DNA of 64,000 nt from Arthrobacter echini (GTDB lineage: Bacteria; Actinomycetota; Actinomycetes; Actinomycetales; Micrococcaceae): positions 25,886 to 89,885 of the forward strand of contig NZ_SSWH01000012.1 in the NCBI RefSeq assembly GCF_004803505.1. The letters are read 5' to 3'. The position numbers were made by a program, and so were the translations under genes. Position 1 is the stretch's first letter; every line of letters begins with the position of its first letter. The notes beneath the pieces were generated by a model. That model was not told the origin of the DNA. It made no database searches and worked only from the letters and a program-made list of their open reading frames with translations. Below are positions 37,430 through 44,473 of the stretch, piece by piece.

Positions 37430-38693
37430 GCGGCCGGACCCGCTGGCGGTAGCGTTCGAGGGCGTTCATGGCGGGAGTCGCGGTGGTGCCGTGGAGCACG
37501 ATGGATGACACGATGACCAGCGAGACGGCGGGCCACAGAGCCCACCCGTCCTCCTTGCTGAAGTACCCCATGGCGAAGCACAGGTAGTACAGCGAGCCCA
37601 CCCCGCGGACGCCGAACGCCGATACAACCCACCGTTCGCCACGCATCAGCCGCTTGTCGCCGATCAGGGAGATTCCGGCCGCCAGCGGCCTGATCACCAG
37701 GAGCACGACGGCGGCTACACCGACATGCGACCACTCCAGGCGTGGGACGGCGTCAGCAAGGAACGAGGTTCCGATGAGCAGGAGGACGAGTAGGGTGAGC
37801 AGGTTCTCGACGTGTTCGACGAACTCGTGGAAGCGGGCATGCTTGTCGTTGCCGCGCTCGGACGAGCGCATACCCAGGGCTGCGCAGAAGACGGACAGGA
37901 AACCCCATCCACCCACGAGGTCACCCAGACCGTAGGCCATCAGCAGGGTCGCCACCGCGCCCGCAGGTTCGGCGTATCCGACCAGCTGGTCGTTTCCGAT
38001 GTGCAGGCGGTAGAGCGCCATCCCGACCAGGCGGCCCAGCAGCCAGCCGGCCACTGCGCCGATGACGACTTTGCCCACCAGATCCCACGCCAGCCAGCTC
38101 CAGATCCATTGCCCCGGCCCGCCCCTGTCCGCCAGGTAGATGGCGAGGAAGACGAAGGGGAAGGCCAGGGCGTCGTTGAGGCCGGCCTCGGAGGTCAGGG
38201 CGAAGCGGGCCTCATCGGGTTCGTCGCCGGTGGCTGACCCGAATCTGGGTCCGTCCACCTGGACATCCCGGGCCAGGACGGGGTCGGTCGGCGCCAGGAT
38301 GGCACCGAACAGGACCGCGACCGCCGGGGTGAGGCCCAGAGCCCACCAGCCGAGGAATGCGACCCCGAGTATCGCCAGCGGCATCCCCACGGCAAGCAGC
38401 CGCCAGGTCGTGGTCCAGCCCCGGAAGCTCAGCGGACGGTCCAGCGCCAGCCCGACGCCGTACAGCGCCACGATGACGGTGAGTTCGGCGATCCGTTCGG
38501 CGAACTCCGGGTTCTCGATCACGTCCACGAGGCGGGACTCGACGGGCATCAGCCAGCCGATCAGCATTCCCACACCCACCACGATGATCGGCACGGACAG
38601 GATCTTCTGGGTGAGCAGTTTCGGGAGCATCGACCCCAGGAACAGTGCTGCACCCACCACGGCGTAGATCAGATCGGTGTTGGCCACGCGCAC
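37413..38693 (-). CDS. Cation:proton antiporter, CPA1/NhaP type
   Basis: Membrane protein of 426 residues with about twelve helices, matching sodium/proton antiporters. The core contains GAILAPTDPVLARDVQV and LTSEAGLNDALAFPFVFLA, where the TDP and the E-x-G-LND acidic residues mark the ion site. It exchanges Na+ or K+ for protons, serving pH and salt tolerance. The start is the GTG at 38693 or the GTG at 38687. It ends in a short Arg/Pro tail encoded within the direct repeat. Confidence 0.88.
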   Translation of the reverse strand: MRVANTDLIYAVVGAALFLGSMLPKLLTQKILSVPIIVVGVGMLIGWLMPVESRLVDVIENPEFAERIAELTVIVALYGVGLALDRPLSFRGWTTTWRLLAVGMPLAILGVAFLGWWALGLTPAVAVLFGAILAPTDPVLARDVQVDGPRFGSATGDEPDEARFALTSEAGLNDALAFPFVFLAIYLADRGGPGQWIWSWLAWDLVGKVVIGAVAGWLLGRLVGMALYRLHIGNDQLVGYAEPAGAVATLLMAYGLGDLVGGWGFLSVFCAALGMRSSERGNDKHARFHEFVEHVENLLTLLVLLLIGTSFLADAVPRLEWSHVGVAAVVLLVIRPLAAGISLIGDKRLMRGERWVVSAFGVRGVGSLYYLCFAMGYFSKEDGWALWPAVSLVIVSSIVLHGTTATPAMNALERYRQRVRPRPVAP

Positions 38694-38880
38694 AAGTATG
38701 GCCGCTCCGGCGACTCCCGTGCCACGCGAACAGCCGGTGCATCCGCGCGACGGACAAGACCCATCGATGCAACCGCCTGTGCCTTCTGAAAGGGCATTCC
38801 CGGCGTCACCGAAGAAAAGTTACTATGACGACGTCGGCAGCCGCACGGCTGGACACCGGAAATCGATTCGAGGAGTACCC

Positions 38881-39540
38881 ATGGCCAAGACGCAGCCCGA
38901 GCCCGTCCGTGACCCGGCGTCCGACAACCTGCTCGCACCTGAGAACTGCGTGATCGCTCTCATCGACTACCAGGACACCCAGTTCGGCTCGGTCACGACC
39001 TCCAGCAGGGAACGCCTGCTGCTCAACATCAGGGTGCTGTGCGAGGCGTCCACCCGCTGGGACGTGCCGGTCGTCGTCTCCACCGTCGGCGTCGGTCTCG
39101 GGGCCAACGAGGGCACGGTGGAGGAGATCATGGCGAGGCTGCCCGAAGGGACGAAGGAGATCGACCGCACCGGCGACAATGCCTGGGAAGATCCGGACTT
39201 CCGGGCTGCCGTGGAGGCGACAGGTCGCAGGAAGGTCGTCATCGGCGGACTGTGGACAGAGGTCTGCGTCACCTTCCCCACCCTGGACATGCGCCGTGAG
39301 GGCTACGAGGTGTATCCGGTGGCCGACGCCATCGCAGGTGTCAGCCCGGAGGCCCATTCGAATGCGCTCGAGCGCATGCGCCAGGCCGGAGCCACTCCGA
39401 TCACCGCTCTCCAGTTCGCCTCGGAGCTCATGCGTAACTGGGCCCGTCCCTCAGCCAATAATCTTCGCGAGATCATGGGCTGGTACTTCCCCGAGAAGAG
39501 CGAACTCGACGCGAGCGAATCCGGTGGGGTCCGGCGCTGA
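38881..39540 (+). CDS. Isochorismatase-like hydrolase, YcaC type
   Basis: Cysteine hydrolase of 219 residues. It resembles E. coli YcaC: the Asp of IDYQDTQFG (about residues 23-31), IDRTGDNAWEDPDF in the middle, and the nucleophile Cys in GGLWTEVCVTFP. The C-terminal segment ASELMRNWAR also matches. Substrates of YcaC-like enzymes are unknown. The ATG follows GAGGAG. A possible -10 element TACTAT is at 38821-38826. It is divergent from the antiporter gene. Confidence 0.85.
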   Translation: MAKTQPEPVRDPASDNLLAPENCVIALIDYQDTQFGSVTTSSRERLLLNIRVLCEASTRWDVPVVVSTVGVGLGANEGTVEEIMARLPEGTKEIDRTGDNAWEDPDFRAAVEATGRRKVVIGGLWTEVCVTFPTLDMRREGYEVYPVADAIAGVSPEAHSNALERMRQAGATPITALQFASELMRNWARPSANNLREIMGWYFPEKSELDASESGGVRR

Positions 39541-39618
39541 GGCGTCGATCGACCCTGCGGAAGCACCGAGCGCCGTATCAAGGGCGACCGTATCGGTGGT
39601 GAATCACCTGCGGGATCC

Positions 39619-39647
39619 GGGATTGACCCACCGCCCTCACTCGTTTG
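39619..39647 (+). promoter_or_regulatory. Possible stress (SigH/SigR-type) promoter
   Basis: GGGATT (39619-39624), 18 bases, then GTT (39643-39645, within CGTTTG) resembles the GGGAAT-N18-GTT pattern of actinobacterial SigH/SigR sigma factors with one mismatch. A sigma-A reading, TTGACC (39623-39628) with TGAACT (39646-39651) 17 bases later, is also possible. Either would serve the gene at 39710. Confidence 0.35.
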
Positions 39648-39709
39648 AACTGAGAGACACACGCATCGTCAGCGGCAGGAGCCGCTACCGATCGGGCAAG
39701 GAGGAAGTC

Positions 39710-40327
39710 GTGGACGTCATCGGCCTGCTGGGAATCCTCTCCTCGTGCCTCGTGATAGCAGCCGGAGCTGCCGTGACGGGGTGGCGCCTCGATGTGGTGT
39801 CACAGCGCGGGGGTGAGACCGACGACTACTTCTGGGTGGCCTTCGGCGGGGTCGTCGTCGTTGCCGGCGCCGGCGTCGTGGCAGTGGCGCTCGGAGGACT
39901 CTGGCCGGCAGCGCTCACGGCTGCTGTGTCGATCCCGGCAGTCTCCGCGTGGTTGTGGCGGAGGGTGCGGACTCGGAGGGCGGAGAACGAGATCGCGGCG
40001 CGGTCCGCAGTGTGGTCCGAGTTGCTCCGTCGCCACGACGCCGTGGCGCGGCGCTGGGCGGACTACGACCTCGACCCGGCCAAGGCGATCGATCACCCCG
40101 AGATGCACGACCCCTCCCATCCGGCAGCGAGGCGTGTCGTCCACGCCCTGCGGGCCGCCGACACCGAGCGCGACGCCGCAGGGCGCTCGACCCCGGGCGG
40201 GTCCGGTGATGTGCGAGCCTATGCCGATGCCGTGCGAGGCGTGGAGCACGCCTTCGACCTCGCCGAGCAGGAAGTCGGTGTGCCCCGGACGGGCTTACCC
40301 GGACAGCGCCGGGAGTTACCGGGCTGA
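39710..40327 (+). CDS. Membrane protein of unknown function
   Basis: From the GTG at 39710, preceded by a strong AAGGAGG, the product has 205 residues. Two N-terminal membrane segments (about 3-22 and 41-75, the second perhaps two helices) are followed by an Arg-rich junction (WLWRRVRTRRAENE) and a soluble helical domain of about 110 residues containing AIDHPEMHDPSHPAARRV. I recognise a family resemblance to uncharacterised Arthrobacter membrane proteins only. It is preceded by a possible stress promoter. Confidence 0.65.
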   Translation: MDVIGLLGILSSCLVIAAGAAVTGWRLDVVSQRGGETDDYFWVAFGGVVVVAGAGVVAVALGGLWPAALTAAVSIPAVSAWLWRRVRTRRAENEIAARSAVWSELLRRHDAVARRWADYDLDPAKAIDHPEMHDPSHPAARRVVHALRAADTERDAAGRSTPGGSGDVRAYADAVRGVEHAFDLAEQEVGVPRTGLPGQRRELPG

Positions 40328-40477
40328 GCCCGAATCGTTACCTGTGGACATCACCCATTGCAGCGTCGGTGCCCGTAGGGTTTGGGTTTGCGATGTGAAC
40401 CAGGCGCTGTCCGACGGCGCCGCCGAGCACTTCGATCACGGAGCACTCCGAGCACTACGATGTCCGGGAAGGATACG

Positions 40478-41731
40478 ATGCGCGTCCTGGCTCGAGGCCT
40501 CGTCGGCCTGCTGGCAGTGTCCTTCCTCGTCGGTCCGATCCCTGCAGCCTTCGCCGACCACGGGGAGGAGGCGCGGGCGCTGATCGCTGCCAGGGCACAG
40601 GCACCCGGGCAGAACATCAGATTCGCCACCTTCAGTGTCGGTCTGAGCCGCTCGACCGCGGGGGAACTGACCGAAGACCTGACCGGGACCGGCAGCGCAC
40701 AGGCCCGTGCGATCGCGGAGGTGATCCAGACCGTGCGGCCCGACGTCGTCCTGCTCAACGACTTCGACTACGACCCGGATGCGGCCTCGGCCGCGTTGTT
40801 CCATCGGAACTATCTGCGGGTCGGCCAGAACGGGAGAACGCCGCTCGACTACCCGTACAGCTATACCGCTGCACCCAACCGCGGTGTGCAGAGCGGGTAC
40901 GACCTGGACAACGACGGCGTGGTCGGCGGCGCAGGCGATGCCTTCGGGCCCGGAGCCTTTCCGGGCCAGGGCGGAATGGTGCTCTTCTCGAAGTATCCCA
41001 TCCGGACGACGTCGGTACGCACCTTCGGCGACTTCCTGTGGCAGGATCTGCCCGGCGCGCTCCTGCCCGACGATCCCGCCACGGAATCAGCGGGCGACTC
41101 GTACTCGGTCGAGGAGCGCGCCGCGCTGCCGCTCTCCAGTACGTCGCACTGGGACGTACCGGTGATCGTGAGTGGACGGACGGTGCATGTGCTCGCGAGC
41201 AACCCGGGCCCACCGGTCGTGGACGATCCGGACGAACGGCGGACCAGCGACGAGATCCGGTTCTGGTCGGACTATGTGGCCGGGGCCTCCTACCCGTACG
41301 ACGACGACGGGACGGCTGGCGGTCTGCGCAGGGGGGATCGATTCGTCATCATGGGGGACCAGAACAGTGATCCCCGTGACGGCGGCACGGCTCCCGCGCC
41401 GATCGATCAACTGCTGGAGAACAGCCTGATCCGCGATCCCTCGCCGTCGTCGGAGGGTGCGGCAGAGGCATCGGCCCTCCAGGGCGGAGCGAATGCGGTG
41501 CAGCACGGTGATCCCCGGTTCGACACAGCGGACTACGAGGACCAGCAGACCGGCAATCTCCGCACCGACTACGTGCTGACCTCGCGGACCCTCCGCGTCT
41601 CCACCTCCGGAGTCTTCTGGCCCCGCGCCGGACTCCCCGGAGCCGAGCTGACGGGTATCCTGCCCTTTCCCGCGAGTGCGCACCGGCTGGTGTACGCCGA
41701 CGTCGTTCTCCGTGGCGCCCGCGAGCGGTAA
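40478..41731 (+). CDS. Secreted endonuclease/exonuclease/phosphatase-fold protein, probably degenerate
   Basis: Protein of 417 residues with a signal peptide (cleavage near AFA-DH, residues 26-28). The body follows a family of secreted actinobacterial EEP proteins closely (GAFPGQGGMVLFSKYPI, LPDDPATES, DEIRFWSDYV, GDQNSDP at 293-298, RTDYVL). Against the form I remember, several active-site positions differ: Asn to Ser at 53, Glu to Asp at 95, His to Asn at 242, His to Ser at 257, and Asp to Ala at 401. The fold is kept, but hydrolysis may be lost. The ATG at 40478 follows GGAAGGA; an ATG at 40460 is an alternative. Confidence 0.82.
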   Translation: MRVLARGLVGLLAVSFLVGPIPAAFADHGEEARALIAARAQAPGQNIRFATFSVGLSRSTAGELTEDLTGTGSAQARAIAEVIQTVRPDVVLLNDFDYDPDAASAALFHRNYLRVGQNGRTPLDYPYSYTAAPNRGVQSGYDLDNDGVVGGAGDAFGPGAFPGQGGMVLFSKYPIRTTSVRTFGDFLWQDLPGALLPDDPATESAGDSYSVEERAALPLSSTSHWDVPVIVSGRTVHVLASNPGPPVVDDPDERRTSDEIRFWSDYVAGASYPYDDDGTAGGLRRGDRFVIMGDQNSDPRDGGTAPAPIDQLLENSLIRDPSPSSEGAAEASALQGGANAVQHGDPRFDTADYEDQQTGNLRTDYVLTSRTLRVSTSGVFWPRAGLPGAELTGILPFPASAHRLVYADVVLRGARER

Positions 41732-41977
41732 GCGGCTTCTCCGGGGGTCGGTGACAGCCCTTGTCGGCGCTCGTGGACGGGTGTAGCGTCGTGCGGCATG
41801 AGGACACTTCTGTTCCAGTAACCGATCACGGTTTCTCCGCGATCAGCGCCATGTGTCGATGACACCCCTCCCCGCGCGCCCACAGAAGTTGTCCGGTCAC
41901 CATCGTTGCGGAGTCTTCCGCGTCGTATCTCGGTTCCGGAACGGATTCGTGGGCAGCACCCACCCGGAAGGAACACC

Positions 41978-42214
41978 ATGACCAGCAGACGAGACCAGGA
42001 ACAAACAGCCGTGGAGCCCGTTGGGAACGACGAAGCCCCTGCATCCGATGCGGCGACGCCACCCCGTAGCGTGCAGGACGACCCGCGCGCCCGAAACGCA
42101 CTCGAGCGAAAACGCCACGCAGCCAGTCCGACCGCCGCAACAGGCGCCGGACACGTGAAGGCGGCGCACGAGAGCGCCAGGCAGGGCAAGCAGGAGAAGA
42201 AGGTGCGCTGGTAG
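41978..42214 (+). CDS. Small hydrophilic protein, unknown function
   Basis: A 78-residue protein preceded by a good GGAAGGA site. It is strongly hydrophilic and probably disordered, with an acidic N-terminal half (EPVGNDEAPASD) and a basic C-terminal half ending KQEKKVRW. No domain is recognised. It lies between the EEP gene and the HTH cassette and is followed by a strong inverted repeat that could end its transcript. Confidence 0.55.
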   Translation: MTSRRDQEQTAVEPVGNDEAPASDAATPPRSVQDDPRARNALERKRHAASPTAATGAGHVKAAHESARQGKQEKKVRW

Positions 42215-42245
42215 CAGCTTGAGATCAGGATCCAGTCGAAATGGA

Positions 42246-42308
42246 GCTGGCTCCGCGTTCTGCGTATGGGGGAATCGCAGAAATCGGAGCCAGCGATCCC
42301 AGTATACT
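42246..42308 (+). promoter_or_regulatory. Large nested inverted repeat next to a -10 element before the HTH gene
   Basis: GCTGGCTCCG (42246-42255) pairs with CGGAGCCAGC (42285-42294), and inside it TTCTGCG (42258-42264) pairs with CGCAGAA (42276-42282), leaving an 11-base loop. A perfect -10 hexamer TATACT follows at 42303-42308, 38 bases before the HTH start, so the right arm covers the expected -35 zone. It may be the operator of the regulator it precedes, a terminator of the 78-residue gene, or both. Confidence 0.65.
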
Positions 42309-42345
42309 TCTACAAGAGCCCGAAATGTCCAATTGAAAGGCGAGC

Positions 42346-43080
42346 ATGGCCGTCGCAGCCAAGGCGTTCCAGCTGTGGCGTACGCGGATTGCTCCGCAGG
42401 ACACCGTGACCGAGGTCTGCAGAACCGCCGGCATCAAACGATCGACGCTCGCCCAGCAGCTTGTGCGCGGCAAGGTCGCGGTGTCCACGGTGGTCGCGAT
42501 AGCCCGTGGATACGGACTCCCGGTGGTCGACGCGCTGGCGGAGTTCAATGGATTCGAGGACCTGCCGGCGGGCGTCTCCCCGCCGACCGACGCCGAACTG
42601 CTGAGCCAGGTCTCCCACATCGACATCCTTCGTCTTCTGGTGGCCCGAAGCGATGACACGGAGTCGGCGTGGACCGACGAAGAGCTCGGTCTCGCGCCGT
42701 TCCCGCACACTGGGTCGGTAAGGGCCTGGATCGAGGCGATCGATCCGGGAGACCTGCGCCAGCAGCTGGCGTCCACCACGGGCGTCGCGCGGCAGAATCT
42801 CTCGGCGCAGCTCACTGCGGGACGACTCGCACCGTGGATCGCCGTCGAGGCGGGACGCATAGCGGAAGTATCACTGGCCAGCGGCCTGGTGGTGACGGGG
42901 CTCCTCACTCCGGAGGAAGGTGGCTGGCCAGAGAACGCACGGGCAGAAGCGCTCCACTCCGTCCCCGACCTCGAACTCGTAATCCTCGCCCGGGACCGGC
43001 TTGACGTCCTGGGCAAGCAACTGCGGCGGACCGAGCTCGACGACCGCCGGGACCGCGCGCTGTGGGAGAACCTCGGATGA
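42346..43080 (+). CDS. Regulator with two helix-turn-helix-like repeats
   Basis: Protein of 244 residues made of two related halves. TAGIKRSTLAQQLVRGKVAV (within residues 15-65) aligns with TTGVARQNLSAQLTAGRLAP (within 131-182); each looks like an XRE-type helix-turn-helix, and each is followed by a helix ending in GL. The rest is helical with no ligand-binding or sensor domain I recognise. The ATG follows AAAGG. Its stop overlaps the ATG of a membrane-protein gene (ATGA), so the two are made together. Likely a DNA-binding protein; autoregulation through the adjacent inverted repeat is a reasonable inference. Confidence 0.7.
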   Translation: MAVAAKAFQLWRTRIAPQDTVTEVCRTAGIKRSTLAQQLVRGKVAVSTVVAIARGYGLPVVDALAEFNGFEDLPAGVSPPTDAELLSQVSHIDILRLLVARSDDTESAWTDEELGLAPFPHTGSVRAWIEAIDPGDLRQQLASTTGVARQNLSAQLTAGRLAPWIAVEAGRIAEVSLASGLVVTGLLTPEEGGWPENARAEALHSVPDLELVILARDRLDVLGKQLRRTELDDRRDRALWENLG

Positions 43081-43799
43081 TCACCGACGTTCTTCACTGG
43101 GCGGCGCTGGTGCTGTGTGCTGTGGCGACACTTCTCCGGCTCCCCGGGGCGCTCCGGGGACGGGGGCGCACCATGTGCGGGGTGCTCCTGCTCCTGACCT
43201 TTGCTGTGGCGCTGTCCATCGAACCCCTCTACGACGCCGTGGACGGCATGCTGGGGGGTGTCAATGCGGCCAACCTGCTGCTCAGGCTGATTCTGTATGC
43301 GGTTCTCGCCCTGCTCGGTGTCCGGGTGGCGGCCGCCTTCGAATCTCCCCTGGTACGCCGCCTCATTGCAGGGCCCTTCGGTCTGGCGGTCCTCGCACTG
43401 ACCATCGCGTCGACCCTCTACTTCTTCCTCGCCAGTGAGCTGCCCGGCAGCTCCGTAGGCCTGAATGATTTCCTCGATCAGGCGACGGTCCAGGAGTATG
43501 CCGCCGTCGGGAGGCTGTACCCCGGCTACGTTGCCGCGTGTCTGGTACTGCCCACCGCCAGATCCGTCATCGACGGGCGCGCCAGGACCATCCACCGTAC
43601 GGCAGGTGGCCTGCTCGCCGGTGGGTCGCTGCTCGTGGTGGTCTTCGTCGTCCTGAGGCTCACGGGCCTGGACCTCATGACCTGGAACGTCATCCTGCCG
43701 TTCTCGGCGATCCTGCTCATGGTGTTCGGTCTGTTCCTGATCTGGCTGAGCCATGCACGCTCGAGGAGGCGCGCGGCGCGGACGACCGGACTCGCCTGA
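43077..43799 (+). CDS. Seven-helix membrane protein, possibly MAB_1171c-like
   Basis: Protein of 240 residues with seven predicted membrane helices (about 4-20, 34-50, 63-82, 96-116, 148-162, 175-192 and 205-223) and a basic C-terminal tail (HARSRRRAARTTG). The N-terminal half (LRLPGALRGRGRTMCGVLLLL, SIEPLYDAVDGMLGGVNAANLL) resembles the MAB_1171c family of putative actinobacterial transporters, which are usually longer because of a C-terminal soluble part missing here. It is translationally coupled to the HTH gene. No transport motif was identified. Confidence 0.68.
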   Translation: MITDVLHWAALVLCAVATLLRLPGALRGRGRTMCGVLLLLTFAVALSIEPLYDAVDGMLGGVNAANLLLRLILYAVLALLGVRVAAAFESPLVRRLIAGPFGLAVLALTIASTLYFFLASELPGSSVGLNDFLDQATVQEYAAVGRLYPGYVAACLVLPTARSVIDGRARTIHRTAGGLLAGGSLLVVVFVVLRLTGLDLMTWNVILPFSAILLMVFGLFLIWLSHARSRRRAARTTGLA

Positions 43800-43822
43800 G
43801 GGTGGCTCCGCATGCGCCGGCT

Positions 43823-43858
43823 CTGCCCGAGAATGCGCCGAAGGAGCATTCTCGGCAG
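43823..43858 (+). terminator. Terminator of the HTH-membrane protein operon
   Basis: CTGCCCGAGAATGC (43823-43836) pairs with GCATTCTCGGCAG (43846-43858); thirteen pairs form with one bulged C and a nine-base loop. It starts 23 bases after the membrane-protein stop. Confidence 0.75.
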
Positions 43859-44047
43859 GAAAGGCATGAATGGAGACCGAATCGTGTCCATTCCGCGTCC
43901 ACAATTTCATCATCATGTGAAAGCATAATGATTATGTAACTACCGCTGTCCGTGGGGGGTCGGCGGATGGTTACTGCTGCAGGCGGGGTGTGTCCATTAG
44001 AACGGGTGGACCCACACCGCCTGCGCTGCGGTGCTGGGGGCGCCGGG
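43859..44047. other. AT-rich intergenic stretch with a 13-bp palindrome
   Basis: Together with its two flanking hairpins this fills the 345-base gap between the HTH operon and ptsH. It holds no convincing reading frame. Around 43900-43940 it is unusually AT-rich for this genome and includes TTTCA...TGAAA (43906-43923 region) and the perfect palindrome CATAAT-G-ATTATG (43924-43936). This looks like an operator without an obvious adjacent gene. Confidence 0.4.
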
Positions 44048-44084
44048 AAGGGCATCATCGGTCCGGTGGATCGATGATGCCCTT
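44048..44084. terminator. Bidirectional hairpin downstream of ptsH
   Basis: AAGGGCATCATCG (44048-44060) pairs perfectly over 13 bp with CGATGATGCCCTT (44072-44084), with an 11-base loop. It lies 60 bases beyond the ptsH stop on the - strand, so it most likely ends the fructose operon transcript. Confidence 0.8.
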
Positions 44085-44144
44085 CATCGTGCCGGAGTTC
44101 TTCGGGCGCTCCTACTGCTCGGGTGCCCGTTCTATTCGGCGTCT

Positions 44145-44423
44145 CTACCCGGCGTCGTGATCCGTCTCGATGATGCGCGCCAGGCTCTCGAGCGCGCTGT
44201 CTGCCCCCTCGCCCTCTGCACGCAGCACGACGACGTCGCCGTGCGAGGCGCCCAGGCTCATCAGGGACAGGATGCTCGCGGCATCCATGGCCTCGTCGGC
44301 AGGATCCCCCTCCATGGCGATGGTGACCTCAAGGGGGATCTCGGCCGCGGCTTCGGCGAAGATGGAGGCCGGACGGGCGTGGAGCCCCACGCGGCTGGCT
44401 ACGGTTGCTGTGCGTTCTGCCAT
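44145..44423 (-). CDS. ptsH: Phosphocarrier protein HPr
   Basis: General PTS phosphocarrier of 92 residues that takes phosphate from enzyme I and passes it to EIIA domains. The phosphorylation site is His15 in VGLHARPAS. SILSLMSLGASHGD is the usual middle region. The C-terminus is slightly extended (DHDAG). The ATG at 44423 follows AAGGA. It is the last gene of the fructose operon, and enzyme I (ptsI) is not in the window. It could also phosphorylate DhaM. Confidence 0.94.
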   Translation of the reverse strand: MAERTATVASRVGLHARPASIFAEAAAEIPLEVTIAMEGDPADEAMDAASILSLMSLGASHGDVVVLRAEGEGADSALESLARIIETDHDAG

Positions 44424-44473
44424 GGTGTTCCTTCTCTGGGTGGATTCTTCAGTACAGTCAAGCGGAGCGGGTG

